Below, piece after piece: positions 36,775 through 48,761 of a DNA stretch of 64,000 bases (within the stretch, counting starts at the first letter, position 1; each line of letters opens with the position of its first letter). The DNA is taken from the NCBI GenBank assembly GCA_013076295.1, contig RQOL01000876.1, forward strand, positions 4,402,001-4,466,000. The letters are read 5' to 3'. The notes below the pieces were generated by a model. That model worked only from the letters and a program-made list of their open reading frames with translations, did no database searches and was not told the DNA's origin. Source of the stretch: Sanderia malayensis (taxonomy: Eukaryota; Cnidaria; Scyphozoa; Semaeostomeae; Pelagiidae). A program made the translations under genes and the position numbers.

Positions 36775-37604
36775 TTGCGAGTAATTACAGATGTGATATT
36801 TTGCATTTGGATTAGACTCAAATAGAAGAGAGTTTCCAACTTGAATGCAACACGCATCAGTCAATAACGTTAACATTTGGACTCTGTTGACCCTATGAGA
36901 ATGTAATAGCGATAAAAGTACCATATGTCATGTGTAATTTTACGTATTGGCTGAGTGCACTGCAGTAATTTAAATATTCGCTTCAATGCGGCATAACAAA
37001 TTAAAGATTATTAAATGATGAATATGAGCATAGTATACAGGAAGGTGATGAAAATGGCGTTAAACTCTAAAAGCATTATTTTTTCTTCTCGGCTGGGGCA
37101 TAAGGTAATGAAGTAGAGTTTGCTATTTCGATGCAAACAATGTCACCAAAGATAATGGAATTCCATTATCTTTGATGTCACGTTTTCTGTAAAGCACCTG
37201 GAGTTAACACTTTCAATTCACTCCCAAAAAACATTGGAAGTAAATTAAAAGAAAAGTAAATAATTAAATAAAAGGTAAACAATTGCCTGACGTGTATAAA
37301 GCGCTGCGTGGTTAAAGTCGAGTTGTTCACGTCTGCGCGTGTCCGTTGGTTCGTCGCGATACAGCTCCTATACGCAACACAAACAGTGAAAAAGCTCCGA
37401 AAATTGCTAAATCATTGATTCACATTCCCGCGTTAAATCCCGTGCTACATAGAAAACAGTGCTGGAAAGCATTTTTATTCCTCTTAACTTCTTATCTCTC
37501 TGGTAAAAATTTGATAGTTTTGCAGTGATTGCATGTTGAGGTAAAAACTATGTATAGCACAGTACAAAGTCATATATAAAGAATCCTGCTAATTATCTTA
37601 TAAG
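36775..37604. other. Convergent spacer with a perfect 26-bp palindrome
   Basis: 3' flanks of the GPCR gene and METTL9. No gene is visible. The only structure is the perfect palindrome at 37148-37173, whose half-site is AAAGATAATGGAA. Confidence 0.5.
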
Positions 37605-39204
37605 CTATAGCAATTCGAGTATGAAGACAAAGTCAAAAAGTATGAAATAGTCATTGTACAGGTCACCCTCGCAAAGATAAGGAAGCTTGGTGAATTTGTT
37701 TACAACAAACCCAGCTGGTTGGAAAACATTTTCAACGAGGCTTTTGATCTGTTGTTCAACTGTTCTACCTTGCACTGGCAATTTGGCATCTGGAACCACA
37801 AACTTGGTGCCTAAATTGAAAAGAACACTAGCATCACGCGAAAACTCTTGTACGGTAATTGGTAAAACATGGAAAATAGAATGTGGAATATTGGAATAGT
37901 GTGGAATAGCATATTGTTGTTATTTATTTATTTAGCTTATCTTTTGCTGCTGTCAGGTGTTATTAAATTGTGCTCAAGGCCCTTCCACCATCCTCAAGTG
38001 TCACCCATTCTAATGTTTGGTTACAACCTCCTTTATATGCCAATCTGTTCTTATTGCATCATGGTCTCTCACGTATGATGGGGCTTCCCTCATCAATGTG
38101 ATGTCAATTGTGGCTTTACTGATCAAGCATGTAGATAAATAATTTCCTCACCTGTTTCAACATGTGGGTCATACGGTAGCACAATGGCAACAATCAATGT
38201 TCCATCGGGTTTCAAAGATAGTTTGACATCATTTATTAGCTTGCCTGGGTCATCTATTCTATCCAATAAATTCAAGACGCTTATCACATCATACTGTCTC
38301 TCTTGCCATTTATCAATATCTAATACTCTGAAAGACAAACAGAGCATATCAGACAAAACATAATCTAATTCTAGTTCAAAACAGTACTTAGAAGATTGTA
38401 GACTTTAAGCTAGGGTTATCAAACGTGATGAGAATGGTAGTTCTTAATCAGATGACATTGGATTAAATTCTGCTGTAGAAAACTTACGTGTAGCCTCTTT
38501 GTGACAGCCTCATTCTCATGGACGGGGAGGTCTCTGTGACAAAAACAGTTTTGAAATATTTTGCCATTGTTTTTGTAATGGCACCGTCACCAGCACCCAG
38601 GTCTAAGAGTGTTGCATTAGTGCAAACGTCGTCCAGATCCATTAAGGACTTGAACTGCTCATTTGAGAAGACAAACATTCCACCACGATTCAGAAGTCTG
38701 AAATAAATTGTGACATCAAACAAAATAAATATTTTTAGTAATAAAAATTGGATCTAAGCAGATGCACAGTCAAAACGTTTTCACAAATGCTCACCCATTT
38801 ATACTGGTCATAGAGAGGACAAAGCCCATAAAGAACTGTGCCAATGAATGGAAAAATTGGGTAAAAACCCAACCAGATTTTTCATAACAATTATTAAGGA
38901 AAGCTTCTGTCTCTTCGTCCATTCTGCTGTGCACAAACGTCTGCTGAAGGCTCGATGGAAGTTCAGAAACATTCAGGTGATACCACTAAAATAAAGAAAT
39001 ACATTTTTATGCCACAACACACGAGTCTGGGGATCTTAATGGCATTATTAAGCATGTAAAAGTGTAGTTAGTTTCCAATACAATACAGTGCACAGTGCTG
39101 TTATATACCTTGCTGAAATCGACATTTTTATCTTCGTGGGCCTCGGCAGCTCTCTCAAGCACATATCTTGCCATTGGAGTTCTTGCATATCTAGACAGCA
39201 TCAT
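37605..39204 (-). CDS. METTL9: METTL9 (DREV) protein histidine methyltransferase homolog, 5 exons
   Basis: METTL9 methylates histidine N1 in HxH motifs. Exons on the minus strand are 39109-39204, 38795-38985, 38488-38697, 38152-38327 and 37605-37810; all junctions have GT-AG and keep frame (292 residues from the chosen ATG). Family landmarks are FLNNCYEKSGWVFTQFFHSL, the MTSINGLLNRGGMFVFS segment, the SAM-binding motif I LLDLGAGDGAITK, YDVISVLNLLDRIDDP, VLPYDPHVETG, and the C-terminal AGFVVNKFTKLPYLCEGD followed by YNDYF. Vertebrate METTL9 has an N-terminal signal-like segment. Here the frame stays open upstream to 39249 without an ATG, behind a pyrimidine-rich stretch ending in AG at 39205, so a 5' exon may be missing from this model. 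Confidence 0.93.
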
Positions 39205-39715
39205 CTCGAAAAGAATAAAAAATGAGAAAATAAATAACACTTTTTTCACTGAAGCAGAACAGGCAGGTCGATCAATGTAATATTTACGTGTTACGTCATA
39301 GTTTCAGTGAAGCTACGTGGTAACTGCGAAGGAGCATGATTCATGTACTTTACAGGGATGCAAGGCAGTGAAGTGCTTGATTCCAAAGATTCCAAATTCC
39401 AAGACAAGAAAGACAGAAGAAGAGGCGTTATTTGAAGGGCGGATTTACTTTACTACAACGTCACGCAAAAACTCTCATTAGGTTACTGGTTTTTAAGGCG
39501 ACTTACTATCACAATTCTACGTTCTCAACGTCGAACAAGTTATATGCTATTAATTTACCTGTACATTTAAACCCAAAAGCTGATATTCACCATAATTTTA
39601 CCGGCTGCCTGCCAACTATGCTAGGCCATTGCAATTTATGCTGACAGATCTGATTATAACAACACAAAGGCGTGCCATGGTCATCAGAAGGAGTTCACCA
39701 TTTGTCTAAAAGGAA

Positions 39716-40918
39716 ATGCAAAAAGAACCTTCTCTAAAGAGTAATGGAATAGATCATTCTTTCACTGATTTTGACGACGAGCGAGTTGACCTACTTGAAA
39801 GGGGACAGAAATGCCTTGGTGAACCTGCTGATGTCGAAAGAGTTCTGGACTCAAAATGTCCCTGTCTGAGGTCCAAATGTTTTCATTTGTCCTGGACGTT
39901 TCTCATTTACCTCATTGCTGCATTCACAATCGTTTATTTGTGTCGCCAACACTTGAAGCAATTCCTCGAATGGCTGCAACATCTTGAAAAATGGATCTCG
40001 GCACTAATATTCCTTGTCATGTTCATCATTGTTTCCTTTCCAATGACATGGGGGTACATCATTTTGAATCTAGCCGCAGGATACTTGTACGGGTTCAAAC
40101 TCGGGCTGTTTACTGTGAGCACATCTGTACTACTCGGAGTCACTTTGTCTCTAGTCGTCTGTAGAAGATTCATAAGAGATTACGTGCAATCGAAGCTCCA
40201 ATCGGCTCACTTGAAAGCCATAATAAAAGTCATTGAGAGTCGTAGAGGATTGAGAGTTGTGATGCTCACACGTCTTACACCAATTCCGTTTGGACTTCAA
40301 AATGGTTTATTTGCGGTATGCCTTTCTATATCTCACATACATCAGCTAGAATCTAATATTTGCAGCTTCACATCAGCTCTTCAGCTGCCTTTATTGACCT
40401 GCTGTAAATTAAAATAAATATTGTATGCTTACATGTTTATATTACTGTCTAATAACCTGGTCTTTTCCATATTGCAGATTACAAATTTGAGCATTTCAAA
40501 GCTCTGTGGTGCATCGTTCATTGGTTCATTACCAACTCAGGCCCTGAACTCTTACATTGGTTCAACTCTCAGAACCATAAATGATGTTGTTCATCAAAAT
40601 GATTCCAGCGGGTATGCCATAGTTGCTCTGCAGGTCTTCATAAGTCTTTGTCTGATGCTGTACGTGGTCAGACGAGCCCGCTACGAGCTGAACAAGGTGT
40701 GCCTGCCACCGACAGCACCAACAACTGAATCAAAATCAAGTCTACGCCATACAAAATCTTCCGTCCTCAACGGATATCACTTTTCTAGCTATAACTTAGA
40801 AAATTCTTCAAAAGATGACGTAGAATTAGAAGAGCTCTCGGACAAACATGATGCCAAGCCAGGACACAAAAGAGCAAAGTCAGCCTCAGCTGTTCTTATT
40901 GATATTCAAGATGTATGA
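39716..40918 (+). CDS. TMEM64: TMEM64 homolog (VTT/SNARE-associated family), 2 exons
   Basis: A multi-pass membrane protein of the VTT/DedA-like family; vertebrate TMEM64 is an ER protein linked to calcium and Wnt signalling. Exon 1 is 39716-40315 and exon 2 is 40478-40918, joined in phase 0 at LQNGLFA/ITNLSIS (346 residues). Membrane segments are around residues 60-80, 93-118, 120-150 and 250-268. The family core LTRLTPIPFGLQNGLFAITN is intact, followed by GSLPTQALNSYIGSTLRT and LMLYVVRRARYEL. The C-terminal tail is hydrophilic and serine-rich, and diverged. A polyadenylation signal AATAAA lies at about 41138. Confidence 0.92.
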
Positions 40919-42270
40919 ATTTCAATTTTTAACATAATCATAGCCAACAAATTCTCACATGTTCAACTCATTTTTGCTATAAAAAGAAAATGTTTTTACT
41001 ATTTGGAAAAGAGGTTTATTGACACAAATTTCTGAATTAAGTTGTTTTATAGTTAAAATTTAATTAGTTTATTTACACAAAGTTTTTGCTTTTTCTTTGA
41101 CTCATACTGGGTATCAAGGTATCAAATCTTCCAAAGAATAAATTATGTGGAAGGTTTAACATTATCATTTGTTGGTAATTTAACTTTGAATGAGCTTCTT
41201 TATGCTAAAGCTGATAGAAAAAAGTTTAAGCTCATTGTTGCCAACGTCAGGGTGGGAGGGACTGATAGGGCATCATGAGAACAATATCTTAGTAATAACT
41301 AATCAGGTTGCAGATATACATTCACGTGAGCAGGAGTATTGATTGCATAATTTTAAGTTAGTACAATGAAGCAGGGAAATGAATGACCTTTGCGGTTTCA
41401 AATGCCACAAAGTGCGCATTCTCTTCTTGTTGTGGTTACATATCAATAACACCCACTTGCTAAACCACAGTTGCGTCAGTAAAAGATCTTGCACATTACG
41501 GACAACACTGACATGGTTACAAAGTTCAAGGGAGCCTCGTTCAGAACACGACAGAACAAGTGAACTATCAGACTCACTACATTGCGTCCCTGTGTCTCGC
41601 TCGTTTCTTCACTTCACCAAAAGATCTGGCTGCGACCAGAATCGAGAATGGTGCAAAAAGTCTGGCAAAGTATGATCAGAGACTGTCTCTCACTTGAATG
41701 AGCAGCGGTAACATCATGAACATCATGCGCACAATAGGCAGCTGTGACATTTGTGCGCCTCCGCAAAGTTGTCTTGTTTGTGCTGCTTCGTGGGCGAGCG
41801 AGAGTCCAGTTATATTTATCGCAGTCGCCAAATAAAATATCCCGGTGTAAGTTAGGATACGAAGGGTGATTTACTCGATAAGAAAGGCGAGAATTTCTCA
41901 AAGAGCAAATAAATCGTAAATGAAACTTACGATTAGTTCAGACAATAGATAGGGCAGCTTTGCTGTCTGATTCACTCTCATTCAAAATTATATTATCACA
42001 ATTTTAATGAACAAAAGCAACGCGATAATGAATATTGCATGGCGAGGAATAATCGCCTTGAATATAATCATCTAAATGCTATAAAAATGAATACGGAATA
42101 AGTCAAATTTGGGCAAGACCGCGTAACTTTGTACAGTTGCGCTTGTGTCGGTAATTATTTCGCTAATTAGTAAAGACAAAGATTTTCGCAAATTGATTCA
42201 CCTGACCCAATTACGCTCGCAGCAAAACTGCTTTGAATCAAATCACAGTGATAACAGAATCGTATTCACC

Positions 42271-42422
42271 TACAGTGAAATCCTGCATATAAGAACCAAT
42301 GGATTAAGTACTTCAAGGACGATATTTCTGCTCAAAACAATAGAAGAAACAATAGCTTATTGTTTTCAAACAATAAGCTTGAGGCAAAATGTGCAGATTC
42401 TTATGCGCAGGTCGTTACTGTT
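42271..42422. mobile_element. MITE, TACAGTAAAAACC family (reverse orientation)
   Basis: A 152-bp copy starting TACAGTGAAATCCTGCATAT and ending CGCAGGTCGTTACTGT. It has the internal blocks GCTCAAAACAATAGAAG and CCAATGGATTAA, which are the inverse of the 15.1-kb copy. Confidence 0.8.
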
Positions 42423-42501
42423 TTGAGCCATGTGATCTAATGCCACATACAATGAAACCTTCCTATGTGAAATAGTTACAAATGGAATAAAAAGAGTTAG
42501 A

Positions 42502-42538
42502 ATATAGAGATCCTCCATATACGGGAGGATCTCTATAT
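42502..42538. other. Perfect 15-bp stem hairpin with 7-nt loop
   Basis: ATATAGAGATCCTCC, a 7-nt loop (ATATACG), then the exact reverse complement. It lies 80 bp from a MITE in otherwise gene-free sequence. It is too short for a canonical animal pre-miRNA. Confidence 0.6.
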
Positions 42539-45500
42539 CCTTCATGCAGAGTTGAAACTTTTGAGTCACTTCAAGCTAACAGCCGTTTCCTAACATACGG
42601 TCAGACTATCAACACTAACGTTGGTACGAGGCTGGCTCTGAAACTCCCATCCGTACGAGGTTGATATGAAGAGGCAGATGTGCTGGCGTGGTTTGGAACC
42701 GCAAAGTTTTTCAAACAGATTTTCTCTCGTCTCAAGAACAACACAGATCGACAGATCACAGCGAAAAGTTGAGAGCAAGCTGATTTAACTGAAGCAGATA
42801 TCAGTTAATCGTTGTGTTTCGCATCTCATGCTCTCTCCTCTTGTTATCATATCTGCAACTTCAAACAACGACTACAAATTGCTACATATAGATTGTTGTG
42901 GTGAGTAAGATCCTTATTCTTTCAGATTGTTAGTGTTCGCGTATACACCGAGCCCTGCTCGTGTATGACGAACCAACAGAACACGGACAGCTGTTTCTTT
43001 CAACTGATTCAAAACAAAATCCAACATCATTTCAACTATAATTCTCAATACAAAGTAATTTTGAGACGCTTATATGTTCGATTATCGAAATTTAATTGTA
43101 TACAGAGATGCCTGTTTCGAAATATGTTGCTGTGCTTGTGATTATAAACAATTATCGTTAGCTTGATGCTACAACGGCGTTTAAAGCGAATGACCTGCAC
43201 GTTACTCTGACGATTTACTTCTTAATACCAGATTAGCGCGACAAGCTGCTACTGCTTTTGGGCATGATACAAATAAGCATGATGCATCGTGCATTGGCAG
43301 TACTTAACATAAATTTTATTGTCGATTGTAAAGTCGTAGATGAAGACGATCCGCACTGCGAATCATTATCAAACGCAGGCGGGAAGTACAATGACAATAC
43401 AATTGCAGCAGGTTGCGAAAAGTAGTTGTTATGAGCTTGGAGTATGAAGGCCTTGTGAACGAGACAATTACCCAGGCAAATATCGCAACGCACCTCCGTG
43501 CAGTTAATGCTTGTTTGCTGCTCAAAAACTAATTGCATAACACAGCTATTGCTCGGGAGAATATGTTAGCATCAACCAGCAGGTTAATCAACAACAGCAG
43601 AGAATGCGAATGCACCATTTCGATTTGCTTATAAAATAGCTTCGCAAACACCGAGGACTGCTTTTCATTGCAATGCACGCAAATAGTGTACAGTAACTCG
43701 TGTTGTGTGCTTGCAAGTTGAGCATAGCGCTTTCCTCTGTAATACAATTATCGCCTTATTTCCAAAAGCAGCACTGCGTACAAACAAAAAACTGAGGTTG
43801 CACAATACACTGCATGTCAAAATGATCTGCCTTTGATCGCTAGAATCAGGTATTATTCTCTCAACTTAATTAAGTCGATTATTATTCTTGGAAATGAAAT
43901 ATATGCCCCGTCTTGTCTATGCATAATTCATGCACTTGGAAACTCGCATTTGATTGCTTGAAGCGGCAGGAGACCCTGACAAGCTTGCCTTTGCGTTTCA
44001 CGTCGTATTGTATGTAATTGTGACGTAGACAGGTATTGCAATGCTCACTGCAATGAAGATACCGATTCCACTTGCGAAACGACCGAGTAACAGTACTATG
44101 ATTGCCATTCTTTGGCTTCAAAACAAAAACTTCGCACTTGCCATATCTTACCCATGCAAGTGAAAACCTTTTTGACATTTTACTCCCGTGCAATCATTCT
44201 AATTCTCTTCATTCCCTAGTATCTTCATTCCCAAGTACTTTCAAGCTCTTTCTTCCTTTTCAGTCAATATTTCGGCAATATGTTCAAATTTAGATGTTCT
44301 ATCTTGCTGGCCAATGTCTAAACATATATCACAATCTCTACAACAATATTCTACCCGTTCTCTGTCTTCAATACCTTTCAATCCTCCCTGTCTACCTGTA
44401 GCCACACAATGCATAGCTTTCATCTCAACATCGTCTTAAAAAGACCATTAAAGATTTGTTTCCTCCTTTTTCTTGTTGACAAGGAAACCGTGCTTGCAAT
44501 CACGCAATCCACACAAACATTTCAATGCTATTCACATTTGCTATCATCATCAAAACAATATTATTTTCCTCCCAACCGTGACAATTGTTCAAAAATGACC
44601 TCAACACCACCACCGCACAGATAAAAACTCTCACACGAATGTATTCATGATTTTATCAGACGCTTACGAGACACGAAAATAACAGCAATGGTTTTCTAGC
44701 AAAGAAGAAGGAGGATGAAAATAGCAAATTTCAAAGAAAACACAATTTAAAAAAGCACTCAGTCAATACAATGACGCGATTTTAGATTAATTTCATGGCA
44801 ATTGCTTTTAGATGGGACTCAACCTGTCTGCAGTAGTCAAGCTGCCGGTGAACTAATTAAGCACGATATTAAAAATTGTGAATAAATGAGACTAACAGTT
44901 AACCCACACATTAATAAAACATTCGGGGTGGAGAACAGGTCTGAGTAATATCTCAGAGATAATTGTCTCGTCTTGGGTAAATTTCGAGCACTTTAAGAGA
45001 TCACATAAACATGCATGAAATTAAACTTGAGTGTATTACATGTATTAGCATCACCTAAGCAACGTATGTCGGTATTAAGCAATTTGCAGTGTCTACAAGA
45101 CTGGATATTTGATTGGATATTTCCACTCGAAGCATATACAGCACAAAACGTCACCTTAACCGAGCCCTAAGTTTGTTTGCTTTCATTTAAAGTTGGAGAG
45201 TTTCAGCGGTGATTTCCATTTCACTATCTTCCTATATTTTGCAACAAAACATGATGAACTTTTATTAATCGTGGTGATAATGGTGATCATCTTTCATTCG
45301 AAGAATATTCAACACCAACAATCACTTTGTTGGTTTAGAAATCATTTTGATTTGCTTACAAATTGAAAAAAACACAAAGCTTGCACCACCAAACAGGCTT
45401 TATTTTTGTACAAAACAAACCAGGCTGGCGAAAATGAGAAAAGCAAACACAAAGAAGGGTTGTCGCCAGGTGCTATGCACTATCTCTGGCCTGTTTCTAA

Positions 45501-46217
45501 AACTTCGAATTTTCCGATTGTTCCAGAAGGCTTTGCAAATCTTTGAACGCTCCACCGGAAAGCTCTTTGTGAAGCCAAAATGACGTCTTTTGTGGCAAGT
45601 AGCATGCATAATTAATGAAAACCAGAACTTTTGCTTAGAAACCAGCAGCACGATTTTAAATCAAATGCATTGTATAAATGCAGTTTGACGTCAAGTGTGT
45701 TTTACTATTTAAAGACAAGCATTGCCCGAGAGCAGTCAAATCGATCTGTAAGATTTGAGACTAAACACTTTCAGTTGCACAAGGATTAAGTGTCAAAACT
45801 CGTTTTCTGCAAAGCTCGGCTGAATTATTAACGACAAAATTAATCGAAGATACATTCAATTGGGATTATCTTGCGTATTTAAACAATTTCAACGAATTCA
45901 ACAACCTAAGCTTTATTTATTACACAACCATTCGAGCAAAAAGCAAACTGTTTTGGATTTGGCTCGTCTTTCGTTAACTTCATACGTCTTGGCAGGTTTG
46001 CGATTCTCGTTTTTATGTAAACTTCACAAATAATCACATATCACATACAAATAATCACATATGAACAAAAACCTCTGTTGTATTATTAGTATTATTACCA
46101 AAACCAACAACTGTGTCTATCGTTTACATGTATCATTGCAGTCCGCACTTTGCAAAGTTAATTCAACGGATGATCTATCTATCATCTGCTTTATCACAAT
46201 AGAAATGACTATTTTTG

Positions 46218-46283
46218 GAGTGCCACATGTTACATGCACATAATCTAACTGAGTGCCACATGTTACATGCACATAATCCAGCT
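46218..46283. repeat. 33-bp direct duplication
   Basis: Two near-identical copies of GTGCCACATGTTACATGCAC followed by ATAATC, about 33 bp apart, 330 bp upstream of the GOLPH3-like start. Each contains the dyad ACATGT. Confidence 0.85.
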
Positions 46284-46615
46284 GCATAACCTTCCTGGGG
46301 ACGCAAATTAATAACAAACACTGATCTATTCACAGAAATAATCAGCACAACGTTATTCACAGTTTCGCATGCAAATAACAATGCACACAATGAAACTGCT
46401 CCAATTACCCAAGCTAGCAGCTTGGATGATTGCAATCAATGTTTTCTTACTTGCTTAATTTCTCATTTCTTCCCTACGCTCTAGTCACGCCCAGTCACTT
46501 CTCAATCTGGAGCATAGCTATAGTACATTTTTATATCTAACCATAGCAATTTACGTTTTCTTATCAGGTAGGTGAGAATGCTCTGTTGAGCGCCGTGTTT
46601 CACACCCGCACCAAA

Positions 46616-47524
46616 ATGTCCCATACAGACCCAAAAAGCCTCGCAAACTTGTACCAGCCTCTGGATGAAGTTGCTCTTGGCTTTGCACGGACCGTGTACG
46701 AGGTTGCTACGTCAAGGCTGTTTCTGCTATCAGATTTTCAAAATCGTGACATCTTCTTGTCCGAAGCATACCTGCTGCTTTGGCAGAATTCGGAGACAGG
46801 CCATGTGGATGGTAGAAAAGTCGGACTTCCCCTAAAGGTGGGAGCGTATGCTGCGCTATTTCTCGACTTGATTGTGGCGGGAAAACTGGAAATATTTCTG
46901 TCGCCAGAAGATAGGGACCCAAGAGTGAGAGTCGTCGACGACATGCCGACCGGTACATTTCTGGACGATGGCCTATTTGATAGCCTACGTGCTCGCCACC
47001 ATAGAACAATAAATCTACAAAAATGGCTGGAAAAAGCAGAAGAATCATCATGTGTTGACATTATTCTCAACAACCTCATCCTCAGGGGCATCCTCAAGAA
47101 AGAAAAATGCGGAATGCTTGGATTAAAACTGTTCAGGAAATTCCCAACGACCAATCCGCAGCCGGAACGAGACCTCGTTCAGGAGATACGTGACGTGGCA
47201 ATCACGGATACGAGACCAGACTCGTACATACTGGCACTGCTGGCATTGTGCAGAGATGCGGATAACATATTCCTCATATCCGACCCGATATTGAAGAAAC
47301 ACTTCGAGCCAGACGAGTATCAAGAATCGAAAAAGAAAATTGACAAGCTCATAGTGGACAGTTTAAAAAAGGGACGACCCAGAAGTTGGTACAGACCCAG
47401 GAGTAGGAATTTAACGATCAGTCATTCCATTTATTCCCCCGGTGCGTCTCCCCGACCCTCCCCAAGAATGGTTACCCGCAGTAACTCAATGCATGGCAAA
47501 CTACAGAAAACCAAGTCGGCCTAG
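46616..47524 (+). CDS. Divergent GOLPH3 (GPP34) family protein, single exon
   Basis: GOLPH3 proteins are peripheral Golgi adaptors that bind PI4P and retain glycosyltransferases. The 302-residue product resembles the GPP34 fold: FLSEAYLLLWQNSETGHVD (start strand/helix), GAYAALFLDLIVAGKLEIF (core helix), DDMPTGTFLDDGLFDSLR, the WLEKAEES helix, NNLILRGILKKEK, LFRKFPTTNP, then a helix ending SYILALLALCRDADNIFL. The aromatic/arginine pair that lines the PI4P pocket in human GOLPH3 (SFW...SGLRG) is not recognisable here. The last ~50 residues form a basic Ser/Arg/Pro tail (RPRSWYRPRSRN...SPRPSPR) not found in vertebrate GOLPH3. The ATG at 46616 has a good context (A at -3); the frame is open a little further upstream behind an AG, so a 5' exon is possible. 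Likely a paralog, not the GOLPH3 ortholog. Confidence 0.8.
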   Translation: MSHTDPKSLANLYQPLDEVALGFARTVYEVATSRLFLLSDFQNRDIFLSEAYLLLWQNSETGHVDGRKVGLPLKVGAYAALFLDLIVAGKLEIFLSPEDRDPRVRVVDDMPTGTFLDDGLFDSLRARHHRTINLQKWLEKAEESSCVDIILNNLILRGILKKEKCGMLGLKLFRKFPTTNPQPERDLVQEIRDVAITDTRPDSYILALLALCRDADNIFLISDPILKKHFEPDEYQESKKKIDKLIVDSLKKGRPRSWYRPRSRNLTISHSIYSPGASPRPSPRMVTRSNSMHGKLQKTKSA

Positions 47525-48761
47525 GCATCCACAAGACTCTTGCCAGATTCTACTAACTTCACATTTGAGTCTCCATGAACTTTGAAGGCGTTCACAGGAT
47601 TATTGTGCCATCGAACATAGGCTTCATTCTCCACCGAAAGACAATTCCTCAGATATCTACTGTAGTACTTTAGTCAACTTAATAATCATACTTCATGGAT
47701 GAAGATTTAAATTATAGTATATTGATGTAGAATTTATTGTTCGTGTATCATATCAAATAGTAATTAGATGAAAGTGCAATTTGATAAAATTGTAACTTGA
47801 TCGCATTATGACGCATAGTAAATTATTAAGATTAAATTATTAAGAATAGATTATAAAGAGTCTGTATATGACATCGCAATGTTTCATTCAATGAAAAGTT
47901 AATACTGTTTACAAAATGTGCTCTGACCTGGTTCTTTTGCTCCTAACTTCAAGGAACAACTTCATATGCCAGGATTATACATATTGTGATAGCAATACTA
48001 ATGTCTTGCCGTGGGCTAATATTCTAAAAATCTATTTGAAAAATTAATATTCTTAAAAATCGATCGATTTTGAGCTTGAAGCTATTCGTAAGCCATTCTT
48101 ACCGACCCTTGTCTTGCTTTGCGAGAGAGCTCAGATAAAACCAAACATCTTAGCTTTGACAACACTTGAGATATTGTTTTCAAATTTTAGAAAACTTAAC
48201 TCTTAATATTCTTATAAACTATATTCTTTAAAATAAAGTGAGTTTGGAATGGACCAAATCCCAGCCCTGGCCTCAAGCGCAGTCCACCACTTTAAATTCC
48301 TCATCTGCTTCTTCGCTTAAAAAAGCAAGAGACAAAACGACACCACTTATAAGTAAAGTAATTTCCCGTTATATCGCCCATTTCTTTCGTGACAGTTAAT
48401 TCTGATTCATCTACAAGGCGTTGCAGGCCGGGATTTGGCGATTTTTGAGCGAAATATGATTAAAAATTCATGCCCGACTTTCAATAAAAACTCCTGACAT
48501 GCCAATCTTATCACGAATTTCGTGGGCATCGGCAACTTAAGATTTGCAAACTCAAAGGGAATACAAAGCGACTTTAATAGAATCATAAGGGGATATTCAC
48601 GCGAATCGCAAGACCAACTCATTAAGAACAATTACTCGTGACATTACGTGTATTTTCGTGTCACGCGTGTCTGATACATGTATACTGGCGTTGAATGTTA
48701 TGTAATTTACTCAGTCAATCCGAGGACACACGTTCGATATCTATGTTACATAAGCAGATAT
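47525..48761. other. Convergent 3' region between GOLPH3-like and MPHOSPH6
   Basis: 3' UTR-like, AT-rich sequence with a candidate AATAAA at about 48233. No gene or repeat recognised. Confidence 0.45.

Larger units (their letters stand above)
40919..46615. other. 5.7-kb gene-poor intergenic region
   Basis: No frame longer than about 100 codons has conserved features, and no splice-linked series of exons could be built. Contents: the TMEM64 3' flank, a MITE at 42271-42422, a perfect hairpin at 42502-42538, and a 33-bp direct duplication at 46218-46283 near the GOLPH3-like gene. Possibly regulatory sequence, or an unrecognised non-coding gene. Confidence 0.5.

Noticed and set aside
39205..39249. 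METTL9 start at 39249
   Set aside because: The codon there is GTG. The first ATG in frame is 39202-39204, and the upstream pyrimidine tract plus AG looks like an acceptor.
46586..46615. GOLPH3-like start at 46586
   Set aside because: That codon is TTG. The ATG at 46616 has a good context and precedes the conserved region.
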